NCBI GenBank assembly: GCA_947177495.1
Contig: CAMWUS010000068.1
Span: forward strand, 1 to 7,284
Length of the DNA: 7,284 nucleotides
Source: an uncultured Clostridia bacterium
Lineage (GTDB): Bacteria; Bacillota; Clostridia; Christensenellales; Borkfalkiaceae
Direction: 5' to 3'
A model generated the notes under the pieces. The model made no database searches, was not told the origin of the DNA, and saw nothing but the letters and a program-made list of their open reading frames with translations. This document shows, one piece after another, positions 1-6,354 of the stretch. A program made the translations under genes and the position numbers. Every line of letters starts with the position of its first letter. The stretch's first letter is position 1.

Positions 1-2360
1 AGAAAACGGGGGGCATGAACGAAAACAATCCCTCCTATCTCTATTTGCAGGTGGGCGGAATCTACCATTTGGAAAACCCCGGTTATTATACGACCGGCGG
101 TTACGACGCTTACGGTATGCCCGTTGTAAAAGGGGAAACCTATAACTTTTCCATGTGGGTGAAATGTCTCGGCTTCCACGGCATTGCAAAGGTTTATATC
201 CGTGGTGCGCACGGCAGGCACACAACCATCGGCGAAATTAAGATTCCCTCGGGAACGGACGGCGATTGGGTGAAAGTTTCCACTTCGGTCATTGCCGAAA
301 AAGATACGATGGGGCGCCTCTGCATTGTTCTCGAAGGCAACGGAAAAATCGGTATCGATTACGTTTCCTTGCTTCCCAAAACGGTTTGGGGCGATGAAAA
401 CAAATATCGCTACGGCAAGCTTTCTCCCCGTATGGTGCAGGTGTTAAAGGACTGTCACCCGTCTTTCCTGCGTTTCCCCGGCGGATGCGTGGTGGAAGGC
501 GACGTTTCCTTCGATTATCAGTATAAATGGAGAAACACGGTAGGACCTTTGGAGCAGAGAAAGCAAACGCCGAATTTGTGGCGTTATATGCAATCTTACG
601 GAATCGGGTTCTACGAATATTTCGCGCTGTGCGAAGACCTCGGCGCAACACCACTTCCCGTTCTGCATTGCGGCCTTTTGTGCCAAATTCGCATGGGAGA
701 ACAGCGTAAAACGGGTTATCAACGCATCGTTCCCGGGACGGAGAGTTTCCAACGCGAGGTTATCGATAACGTTGCCGAGCTCATCTATTTTGCAAAGGGT
801 GACATCGCTTCTTCCGATGCAAAAGAATCTTATTGGGCGAAGGTACGTGCGGACATGGGACACCCCGAGCCGTTCGAGCTCGAATACATCGGAATCGGCA
901 ACGAAAACTGGGGTTACGAGTATTTCGATAACTTTGCCGCTTGCCTTTTGGGCGTTCGGCAATATATGTACAAGGGGCGCATGACCAACCTCTTGGAACA
1001 ATTCGGTATTACAATCGTAACGACCTGCGGCGTAGATATTCGCCCGTCCGATTCCAACGATTCTTGGAAAATTATCAACGAGAAATACCGTGATATGATT
1101 GTAGACGAACACGTTTACAATTCTTATCAGTGGTTTATCGACAATACCAAGCGCTACGACTGCTACGACAGAGACGGCGCAAAGGTATTTATGGGCGAAT
1201 ATTCCATGCACACCATGTCGGACGGCAGGGGACGTTTGAACGGCGACAACAACTTGCGCTCCGCTTTGGCGGAAGCGGCATTCCTGACGGGTTGCGAGCG
1301 CAATTCCGACGTCGTGAAAATGACCTGCTATGCGCCTTTGTTCGCGTCTACCTATCATTACCGTTGGACGCCTAACCTCATATGGTTTAACGCACGCGAC
1401 GTCATGCTTACGCCAAACTACTACGTACAGCAGATGTTTGCCGCGAACGTAGGAAAATACACGCTGACGGACGTTTGCGAAGTCAATCCCGATAACGCGG
1501 GCGGGCTTTTAATCGGCGGTCACCGCACGGCAAGCGCAGTTTCGAGTGTCAGCGTGAAAGATGCCGCAACGGGCGAACAGCTCTATTTCCACAGCTTTAA
1601 AGACGGTATGGGCGACTGGAAGGTATATCCCAACTGCTGCGGCGGGCATATCGAAAATGGCGAACTGATCATCGAAGAGAGCGACGCGTTTAACGGTTTC
1701 TATTTCGACAAGGAGAGCTTTGGAAACTGCGAAGTGGAAGTCACGTTCCGCCGTCTTTCGGGCGAACAGAGCTTTATTGCGGGCGTAGGCGTTGCCGACG
1801 TACGCGATGCGGGAACGATGGATAACGCAGGCTTCTCCATTTGCTGTCAGTACGGCAAAAACCACAAGGGCTATGACGTCTCCTTCGACAAGCGCGTAGA
1901 TTTCATGCGAACCGTGTGCGAGATGATGGGCAAAGACAAATTCTTGGGTTATAGCCCTGAAGGAAATCGCCTGCGCCTCGTCTATACGCAAAACAAATTC
2001 ATTGCTTCCATTTTTAAAGACGGTGCTTGGCACGAAGTGCTTAACAAAAATATTTGGAAAGTAAACGAACGCATTTTCCAAAGCGCAACGGTCGGCGAAG
2101 CGGGAAAATTGTATTTGAGAGTCGTAGAGGTTTCGGGACAAGACGAAACGCTTACCGCAACGCTTGTCAACTTCGGCGATAAAAAGAAAGCGAAAGTAAC
2201 AACGCTTTGGCACGAGGATGAAACGGTTATCAACGAAATCAACATGCGCGCGGGCAAGACGTGCAACATCGTGCCCGTAGAAAGTGAAATTGCCATTGAA
2301 AAGGGCGTTTTAAAGGCGAAACTTAAAAATAACAGCGTAAACGTATTTGTAATCGAATAA
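1..2360 (+). CDS. GH51 alpha-L-arabinofuranosidase, 5'-truncated by the window edge
   Basis: Likely a retaining exo-enzyme that removes terminal alpha-L-arabinofuranosyl groups from arabinoxylan, arabinan or related oligosaccharides. The frame is open to the left edge (first full codon at 3), and the first Met (position 15) falls inside a conserved 'NxxNPxYL' segment, so that Met is internal and the N-terminus is missing. Numbering from it, residues 1-120 look like the family's carbohydrate-binding-like beta-sandwich, ending at 'IDYVSLLP'. The TIM barrel follows, with FLRFPGGC at 151-158. GNENWG contains the presumed acid/base E297, and MGEYSMH contains the presumed nucleophile E395. ERNSD starts at E428. 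After the barrel, about residues 523-700 form an extra domain resembling a LamG/DUF1080-type sandwich, inserted in the C-terminal beta-domain, which resumes with 'TATLVNFGD'. A terminator follows the stop codon. The family is certain; the substrate and secretion status cannot be read without the N-terminus. Confidence 0.93.
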   Translation, partial: KTGGMNENNPSYLYLQVGGIYHLENPGYYTTGGYDAYGMPVVKGETYNFSMWVKCLGFHGIAKVYIRGAHGRHTTIGEIKIPSGTDGDWVKVSTSVIAEKDTMGRLCIVLEGNGKIGIDYVSLLPKTVWGDENKYRYGKLSPRMVQVLKDCHPSFLRFPGGCVVEGDVSFDYQYKWRNTVGPLEQRKQTPNLWRYMQSYGIGFYEYFALCEDLGATPLPVLHCGLLCQIRMGEQRKTGYQRIVPGTESFQREVIDNVAELIYFAKGDIASSDAKESYWAKVRADMGHPEPFELEYIGIGNENWGYEYFDNFAACLLGVRQYMYKGRMTNLLEQFGITIVTTCGVDIRPSDSNDSWKIINEKYRDMIVDEHVYNSYQWFIDNTKRYDCYDRDGAKVFMGEYSMHTMSDGRGRLNGDNNLRSALAEAAFLTGCERNSDVVKMTCYAPLFASTYHYRWTPNLIWFNARDVMLTPNYYVQQMFAANVGKYTLTDVCEVNPDNAGGLLIGGHRTASAVSSVSVKDAATGEQLYFHSFKDGMGDWKVYPNCCGGHIENGELIIEESDAFNGFYFDKESFGNCEVEVTFRRLSGEQSFIAGVGVADVRDAGTMDNAGFSICCQYGKNHKGYDVSFDKRVDFMRTVCEMMGKDKFLGYSPEGNRLRLVYTQNKFIASIFKDGAWHEVLNKNIWKVNERIFQSATVGEAGKLYLRVVEVSGQDETLTATLVNFGDKKKAKVTTLWHEDETVINEINMRAGKTCNIVPVESEIAIEKGVLKAKLKNNSVNVFVIE

Positions 2361-2372
2361 TTTGTTTTACCC

Positions 2373-2405
2373 AAACCACCCGCACGATTTTCGTGCGGGT
2401 GGTTT
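2373..2405 (+). terminator. Hairpin terminator after the arabinofuranosidase gene
   Basis: A perfect 15-bp inverted repeat (2373-2387 against 2391-2405, core CCACCCGCACGA) closes on a 3-base TTT loop, 12 bases after the stop codon. The 3' side continues into CATATTTT, a broken T-tract, so it fits an intrinsic terminator with an imperfect U-run. It should separate the sugar-hydrolase transcript from the sporulation operon. On the opposite strand the hairpin is followed by a less T-rich stretch, so the + direction is favoured. Confidence 0.85.
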
Positions 2406-2433
2406 CATATTTTAAAAAAAGAGTTCATATCGT
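2405..2433 (+). promoter_or_regulatory. Candidate sigma-E promoter for the spoIIIA operon
   Basis: TCATATT at 2405-2411 fits the B. subtilis sigma-E -35 consensus kmATATT at every position. After a 14-base spacer, CATATCGT at 2426-2433 matches five of eight positions of the -10 consensus CATACAmT. Spacing of 14-15 bases is the known sigma-E range. The spoIIIA operon is sigma-E-driven in the mother cell of B. subtilis, so the context agrees. The -35 shares its first base with the terminator stem. The expected transcription start falls about 7 bases past the -10 box, at or next to the ATG at 2440. The weak -10 match keeps confidence moderate. Confidence 0.55.
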
Positions 2434-2439
2434 ATAGTA

Positions 2440-3279
2440 ATGCTTGAATTTCTTCCGCCGCGCCTAAAAGCTGTTTTGCGGCACGTCAATGTGAATAAGC
2501 TATACGAACTGCGCCTGCGGGCGGACAAGCCTCTTCGTGCCAACGTGAGCGGCGTTTTTTGTTGGTTGGGGGAAAACGGCGTTACCATGCAAGCAACGCA
2601 TGCGCTTGTTCCCACAGCGAAAGAAATTGAGGACACACTGTTTGCCGCAGGCGGGTATTCCTTGTATGCGGTGGAAAACCAAATCAGGCAGGGCTTTCTT
2701 ACGGGAAAATGCGGAGAGCGAATCGGGCTTGCCGGTTCTTTTGTCTATGAAAAGGGCGAAGTGCTGTCCGTGCGCAACGTTACGTCGCTCTGCATCCGTA
2801 TTCCGCATTCTGTTATCGGTTGCGCGGAAGAGCTCTATGAGCATTGTCTTGCCGATCGGCTGCGCTCTACAATCTTATTATCGCCCCCAGGGGTAGGAAA
2901 GACAACGCTATTGCGCGATTTAACTCGTCTTGTAAGCGAGCGGCGCTCTCCGAATATTCTTGTCATCGACGAGCGCGGAGAGCTTTCTGCGGGGGATTTA
3001 GGCGGGACAAGCGACGTAATGAAGTTTGCCGATAAGCTTACCGCTTTTACCGCGGGAATCCGCGCTCTGCGCCCCGAACTCATCGTGACCGACGAATTAT
3101 TGCCGAATGACTACGAAGCCGTTAAACGGGCAATGGCAAGCGGGATTTGTGTATTGGCGTCGGCACATTTGATCGACTGTAACGCCGTTCCGGACAAGCT
3201 CTTCGAGCGTCGGGTACTTTTAACGGGGATCGGAAAAATAGTAGAAATCAGAAACGAAGAGGGGAACTGTGTGGCTTAA
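2440..3279 (+). CDS. spoIIIAA: Stage III sporulation protein AA, secretion-type ATPase
   Basis: Cytoplasmic AAA-type ATPase of the SpoIIIA-SpoIIQ channel, related to type II/IV secretion ATPases and thought to power the channel from the mother cell. It has 279 residues (B. subtilis about 307). The N-terminal domain has the family pattern 'YELRLRADKPL' and 'GFLTGKCGERIGLAGSF'. The Walker A motif is SPPGVGKT at 148-155, with Ser in place of the first Gly; similar versions occur in clostridial members as I recall. Walker B is NILVIDE (D177, E178). LASAH with H243 resembles the conserved His motif of secretion ATPases. The ATG at 2440 is the only sensible start because an in-frame stop lies at 2413. 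No Shine-Dalgarno sequence lies within normal distance; the nearest purine run, ending at 2423, is 16 bases away. The last 11 bases overlap spoIIIAB. Confidence 0.96.
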   Translation: MLEFLPPRLKAVLRHVNVNKLYELRLRADKPLRANVSGVFCWLGENGVTMQATHALVPTAKEIEDTLFAAGGYSLYAVENQIRQGFLTGKCGERIGLAGSFVYEKGEVLSVRNVTSLCIRIPHSVIGCAEELYEHCLADRLRSTILLSPPGVGKTTLLRDLTRLVSERRSPNILVIDERGELSAGDLGGTSDVMKFADKLTAFTAGIRALRPELIVTDELLPNDYEAVKRAMASGICVLASAHLIDCNAVPDKLFERRVLLTGIGKIVEIRNEEGNCVA

Positions 3280-3736
3280 ATTTCTCTTAGCGGCGCTTAT
3301 CATCGCATTCTGCGTGTTTCTCGGCTACCTTGCAGCGGGAAAGCACCGCGCGCGGAAACGCTATTTTAGTCAGCTTGCGCTTTTCAATGAGCGGTATCTC
3401 AGCGAGCTAAGCTATACGCGCAAACCGCTTGCAGAATTTATCGACTCATTTCCCTATACGGGCGATTTCGATAAATCGTTAAAGAGGCTTACCGAGAGCC
3501 GCAACGCCAAAGTGGACTTTCCCTATTTAACGGCCGATGAAAGAAAGCTGTGTAGCGACTATTTCACTGCGCTCGGTACAGGGGACAGCAGTGCCCAAAA
3601 GGGTTATTTTTCCGCGCAAAAATTAAGCTTGGAGGAAAAAAAGACGGAGAGCGAAAAGGAATGCAAAGCAAAAGGGGAGCTGTATTTAAAGCTCGGTTTG
3701 CTCGCAGGACTCGCATTTGTCATTTTAATCGTATAA
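3269..3736 (+). CDS. spoIIIAB: Stage III sporulation protein AB, membrane protein
   Basis: Membrane component of the mother-cell SpoIIIA complex. Its cytoplasmic part resembles type II secretion GspF-like proteins and is thought to link the ATPase to the membrane. It has 155 residues (B. subtilis about 171). A hydrophobic N-terminal helix spans about residues 3-25, followed by the family pattern 'GKHRARKRYFSQL' and 'LSYTRKPLAEFI'. The middle is helical and charged (about 105-137), and a C-terminal membrane helix occupies about 138-155. The start is GTG at 3269, lying inside the end of spoIIIAA (11-base overlap) and preceded by the purine-rich site AAGAGGGG (3257-3264), 4 bases upstream. The stop overlaps the spoIIIAC start as TAATG. 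Assignment rests on sequence pattern and position in the operon. Confidence 0.94.
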   Translation: MWLKFLLAALIIAFCVFLGYLAAGKHRARKRYFSQLALFNERYLSELSYTRKPLAEFIDSFPYTGDFDKSLKRLTESRNAKVDFPYLTADERKLCSDYFTALGTGDSSAQKGYFSAQKLSLEEKKTESEKECKAKGELYLKLGLLAGLAFVILIV

Positions 3737-3933
3737 TGGATATTTCGATTATTTTCAAATTAGCGGCAATCGGCATTATCATTACGGTTGTGTGTCAGGT
3801 ATTAAAAAAATCCGACCGCGACGACATCTCTACCGTGGTTACCATCGTAGGGCTAGTCATTGCGCTGACGGTTGCCGTTACCATGATAGGAGACTTGTTT
3901 AAAACGGTGCAGGAAATATTCGGAGTCTACTGA
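3736..3933 (+). CDS. spoIIIAC: Stage III sporulation protein AC, small membrane protein
   Basis: Small integral membrane subunit of the SpoIIIA channel, 65 residues (B. subtilis 68). Two hydrophobic helices, about residues 4-22 and 30-50, flank a short charged loop 'KKSDRDD', the typical topology of the family. Homology of AC and AD to type III export-apparatus parts has been suggested. I chose the ATG at 3736 over an in-frame ATG at 3661: the longer version would add 25 charged residues read out of frame from spoIIIAB, and the family starts with 'MDISIIFK'-like sequence. The start forms TAATG with the spoIIIAB stop. No Shine-Dalgarno sequence is visible, so translation probably depends on coupling to spoIIIAB. 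Confidence 0.94.
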   Translation: MDISIIFKLAAIGIIITVVCQVLKKSDRDDISTVVTIVGLVIALTVAVTMIGDLFKTVQEIFGVY

Positions 3934-3934
3934 C

Positions 3935-4330
3935 ATGGAGATATTTCAGCTTGTCGGAATCGCTTTTATAACCGCCGTTGCGGCGCTTCTGTTGAAGGGT
4001 ACGAAGCCCGAGCTTGCGTTCGCCGTTACGATTGCGGGCAGTATTATTTTGCTGCTGTTTACTTTCGAACTCTTTCGCGACAGCATCTCCATATTCAGTA
4101 AAATAGCGGAAGCGACGGGCATTCAGTCTTCCATGGTAAAAATACTCCTGAAAATGGTGGGAATCGGCTATCTTGTCGAATTCAGCGCGGGAATACTAAA
4201 TGATTTCGGGCAAAACTCCGTAGCGGACAAACTTGTTTTTTGCGGAAAGGTTGTCGTGCTTATTCTTGCGGTACCCATTCTCGAAAGTGTTCTTACGCTA
4301 ATCGGTCAACTTTTGGGGTTAATTTCGTGA
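3935..4330 (+). CDS. spoIIIAD: Stage III sporulation protein AD, membrane protein
   Basis: Polytopic membrane subunit of the channel, 131 residues (B. subtilis about 133). Hydrophobic stretches lie at about residues 3-22 and 27-46, an amphipathic middle at 55-85 contains 'SSMVKILLKMVGIGYLVEF', and a long hydrophobic segment covers about 100-128. The pattern 'GIGYLVEFSAGILNDFGQ...ADKLVFCGKVVVL' is characteristic of the family; the equivalent region in other SpoIIIAD proteins is highly conserved. The ATG lies one base after the spoIIIAC stop, with a weak GGAG (3922-3925) 9 bases upstream. The stop overlaps the spoIIIAE GTG as GTGA. AC and AD are usually adjacent and related in their hydrophobic segments. 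Confidence 0.95.
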   Translation: MEIFQLVGIAFITAVAALLLKGTKPELAFAVTIAGSIILLLFTFELFRDSISIFSKIAEATGIQSSMVKILLKMVGIGYLVEFSAGILNDFGQNSVADKLVFCGKVVVLILAVPILESVLTLIGQLLGLIS

Positions 4331-5517
4331 AAGTGCGTTTAAGAAAAAAAGCCTTACTATTTTTAATAGCGGGATTAGCGTTGCTCGTTCTGATGCTTTT
4401 AGGGGCACCGAAGCACGCATATGCCATTACGGAAGAGGAAGCGCGGCAAGAAGTGGAAGAGATGATTGAAGAACTTTTGCAAGCGCTCGATACGGAAGAA
4501 CTGCAAGAATACCTCGATACCTTAAAGGAATTTCGCGGCATTGATTTAAAAGAAAAACTAATGAGTGTAATTACGGGAGATTACTCGCTTGATTATTCTT
4601 CGCTGTTTTCTTCCGTCGTATCACTTGTTTGGGAAGAGGCGCAGATTATGTTGCCTGCTTTTGCCGTTATTTTAGCAGTTGCGATCCTCTGCGGCGCATT
4701 AAACTCCGTGAAAAACAGCTTTATGGATAGTACTATGTCAGACATAATAAACTTTGTAGGCTATATTATGGTTGGCACAGTTATTCTCGCGTGTCTGATA
4801 GGTGTATTGCAGGCAGGGTTCGGGGCAATCACGCAAATGAAAAAGCAAATGGATATTGTCTACCCCGTATTACTCACCTTGATGGCAGCAAGCGGCGGTT
4901 CCGTATCGGTAGGGATATTCCGTCCCGCAGTTGCTTTTATGAGCGGCGCAATCACCGAGCTGTTTACGGCGGTGGTGTTGCCAACCTCGGTTGCCGTTAT
5001 TGTGCTTGCTTTCATTGGAAATTTATCGAGCGAAGTGCGCACGGAACGCCTTGGGGAACTGTTTAAAAGCTTCAATAAATGGATCATCGGACTATCCTTG
5101 GGGCTTTTCAGCATCTTTCTCACCGTGCAGGGTATCACTTCCGCACAGTACGACGGGCTTTCTTTGCGCGCCGCAAAATACGTTCTCTCGGGTTCGGTGC
5201 CCATTGTCGGCGGGTTTTTATCGGGCGGGCTCGATTTGGTTATTGCAGGTAGTGCGATTATTAAAAACGCGTTCGGATCCTTTGCCGTCTTTCTTCTCTT
5301 CGGAACGCTGCTTCGTCCGCTGTTGCTCATGGTCGTGTTCCAACTCTTTTTGCGCCTGTCTGCGGCGGCAACCGAACCGGTAGGCGGGAAAGTCTCGGCA
5401 TTTCTATCGCGTTTGGCAGGGGACTGCGGGTATTTTCTCGCGGGACTGCTGTGCGTAGCGTTTTTATACTTTCTTACGCTCATGTTGCTCATATGTTCTA
5501 CGGGGGTTATTTATTGA
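4327..5517 (+). CDS. spoIIIAE: Stage III sporulation protein AE, polytopic membrane protein
   Basis: Largest membrane subunit of the SpoIIIA complex, 396 residues (B. subtilis about 399). A clear signal peptide has basic residues at 2-8, a Leu-rich core at 9-25 and a likely cleavage after AYA (A33). A Glu-rich helical segment (34-105) would lie outside the mother-cell membrane. About seven membrane helices follow, including approximately 107-127 and 141-163. Conserved signatures include 'FSIFLTVQGITSAQ' (261-274) and 'VPIVGGFLSGGLDLVIAGS' from residue 291. The start is GTG at 4327 because it gives the signal peptide directly and a 4-base GTGA overlap with spoIIIAD; the open frame extends further upstream (ATG 4240), but that part lies in spoIIIAD. 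A weak GGGG lies 8 bases upstream. The end overlaps the spoIIIAF ATG. Confidence 0.95.
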   Translation: MKVRLRKKALLFLIAGLALLVLMLLGAPKHAYAITEEEARQEVEEMIEELLQALDTEELQEYLDTLKEFRGIDLKEKLMSVITGDYSLDYSSLFSSVVSLVWEEAQIMLPAFAVILAVAILCGALNSVKNSFMDSTMSDIINFVGYIMVGTVILACLIGVLQAGFGAITQMKKQMDIVYPVLLTLMAASGGSVSVGIFRPAVAFMSGAITELFTAVVLPTSVAVIVLAFIGNLSSEVRTERLGELFKSFNKWIIGLSLGLFSIFLTVQGITSAQYDGLSLRAAKYVLSGSVPIVGGFLSGGLDLVIAGSAIIKNAFGSFAVFLLFGTLLRPLLLMVVFQLFLRLSAAATEPVGGKVSAFLSRLAGDCGYFLAGLLCVAFLYFLTLMLLICSTGVIY

Positions 5518-5972
5518 TGAAAGAGTATATTTTATCCGTTGCGGGAATCATACTCCTTTCCGCAGTAATTACCGTAATATTACCGAGCGGCAAAATGGGC
5601 AAGTTTATAAAAGGCGCCATGAAACTTTTCACCCTTGTTGTGCTCGTCTCACCTTTTGTAAAGAATTGGGATAAGGGGACGTCGTTCTATCCCGAGGCAA
5701 ATGTATCCATGGACGGGCAATATCTTTCCCACTGCGCCGCCACACTCGCAGAAGCGGACGAAAAGGCAATTACGCAGGAATTATCGCAAACCTATTCCGT
5801 TACGGCAGAGGTGGAAGTAGAGCGACGGGCGGAAGCAAAATTCCCGCTTGAAAAAATCTCCGTAAAGATTACTGATTTCGGTATAATCGGACAAGACGAA
5901 CATATACATATTATGAACCTAATCCAAGAGAATGTTACTCAGCAGTACGGCTGCGAGACGGAGGTATCGTGA
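5517..5972 (+). CDS. spoIIIAF: Stage III sporulation protein AF, short form
   Basis: Mother-cell membrane protein with a ring-building-type soluble domain in the intermembrane space. It has 151 residues, clearly shorter than B. subtilis SpoIIIAF (about 206). Two membrane helices lie at about residues 5-22 and 33-50, separated by the family-typical 'LPSGKMGKFIKGAMKLF' loop. The soluble part (about 50-151) has a helix-strand-strand-helix pattern: 'TLAEADEKAITQEL', then 'VTAEVEVE' and 'ISVKITDFGI', then 'MNLIQENVTQQYG'. The ATG at 5517 is chosen because it sits in TGATG with the spoIIIAE stop and has GGGGG (5502-5506) 10 bases upstream; the in-frame ATG at 5451 would only add spoIIIAE-overlapping residues. 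The end overlaps the spoIIIAG start by 4 bases. Confidence 0.9.
   Translation: MKEYILSVAGIILLSAVITVILPSGKMGKFIKGAMKLFTLVVLVSPFVKNWDKGTSFYPEANVSMDGQYLSHCAATLAEADEKAITQELSQTYSVTAEVEVERRAEAKFPLEKISVKITDFGIIGQDEHIHIMNLIQENVTQQYGCETEVS
5881..5908 (+). promoter_or_regulatory. Possible internal sigma-E-like promoter before spoIIIAG
   Basis: GTATAAT at 5881-5887 matches five of seven positions of the sigma-E -35 consensus. CATATACA at 5901-5908 matches six of eight positions of the -10 consensus. The spacer is 13 bases, one short of the usual range. It lies about 60 bases before the spoIIIAG start. An essential internal promoter (P2) is known in the B. subtilis spoIIIA operon, which makes the location plausible. 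The match is weak and the stretch is coding, so this is tentative. Confidence 0.22.
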
Positions 5973-6322
5973 AGCTCGACGTTAAAAAGCTTTGGCAGAA
6001 TAAAACCGTCCGTATCATCGTTATCGCGCTCCTTGCGCTCGTACTTCTGATTGCGGCTTGGAAAGTCTTCTATCAAGGAAGCAAAGAGGAGAAAAGCGCG
6101 TATATTCCTACACAACAGGAAACGCGGCTTGCTTTACTGCTTTCCAAAATAGAAGGGGTTGGGGAAGTCACCGTCATGATCGGCGAAGAGAACGGGGAAG
6201 CGGTTAGCGCAATCGTCGTGTTCGACGGCGAGGACGAATTCTTAACCCGTATACGCGTTATCGAAGTTGCCGCAAATGCGCTCGGAATCGATCCGAATCG
6301 CGTGCAAGTTTACCCCGCATAA
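5969..6322 (+). CDS. spoIIIAG: Stage III sporulation protein AG, minimal ring-building form
   Basis: Single-pass mother-cell protein whose soluble domain forms the large ring of the SpoIIIA-SpoIIQ channel in B. subtilis. Here it has only 117 residues, about half the B. subtilis length (about 229). One membrane helix spans about 14-34, a short polar linker follows, and then a ring-building motif fold at about 52-116: helix 'ETRLALLLSKI', strand 'GVGEVTVMI' (63-71), strand 'VSAIVVFDGED' (79-89), helix 'IRVIEVAANALG' and strand 'RVQVYPA'. The two strands are joined by about seven residues (72-78), where the B. subtilis protein carries a long insertion. The start is GTG at 5969, overlapping the spoIIIAF stop as GTGA, with a strong GGAGG (5960-5964) 4 bases upstream. 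Operon position and the conserved 'GVGxV' and C-terminal pattern identify it despite its size. Confidence 0.9.
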   Translation: MKLDVKKLWQNKTVRIIVIALLALVLLIAAWKVFYQGSKEEKSAYIPTQQETRLALLLSKIEGVGEVTVMIGEENGEAVSAIVVFDGEDEFLTRIRVIEVAANALGIDPNRVQVYPA

Positions 6323-6340
6323 CTATGAAAACTTATAAAG

Positions 6341-6346
6341 AAGGAG
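6341..6346 (+). promoter_or_regulatory. Strong ribosome binding site that decides the spoIIIAH start
   Basis: AAGGAG lies 8 bases before the ATG at 6355. An in-frame ATG at 6325 has no such site upstream and would add ten polar residues (MKTYKEGDKL). The site therefore favours 6355 as the true start. It is a longer match to the 16S rRNA end than the sites of most upstream genes in the operon. Confidence 0.85.
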
Positions 6347-6354
6347 ATAAACTT

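Noticed and set aside
15..17. ATG at position 15 as the real start of the arabinofuranosidase
   Set aside because: The frame is open upstream to the window edge, and the sequence at this Met aligns with the interior of the GH51 N-terminal region, so the true start lies outside the window.
444..1358. Long open frame on the minus strand (304 codons) opposite the arabinofuranosidase gene
   Set aside because: It lies wholly inside a conserved GH51 coding region with catalytic motifs on the + strand, shows no recognisable motif, and has no ribosome binding site evident; it is a mirror of codon bias.
4860..5492. Minus-strand open frame (210 codons) within spoIIIAE
   Set aside because: The protein is Ser/Pro/Lys-rich with no domain pattern and sits opposite conserved SpoIIIAE membrane segments.
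6325..6354. Upstream in-frame ATG for spoIIIAH, two bases after the spoIIIAG stop
   Set aside because: It has no ribosome binding site, would place ten polar residues before the membrane helix, and its coding stretch contains the strong ribosome binding site of the ATG at 6355.
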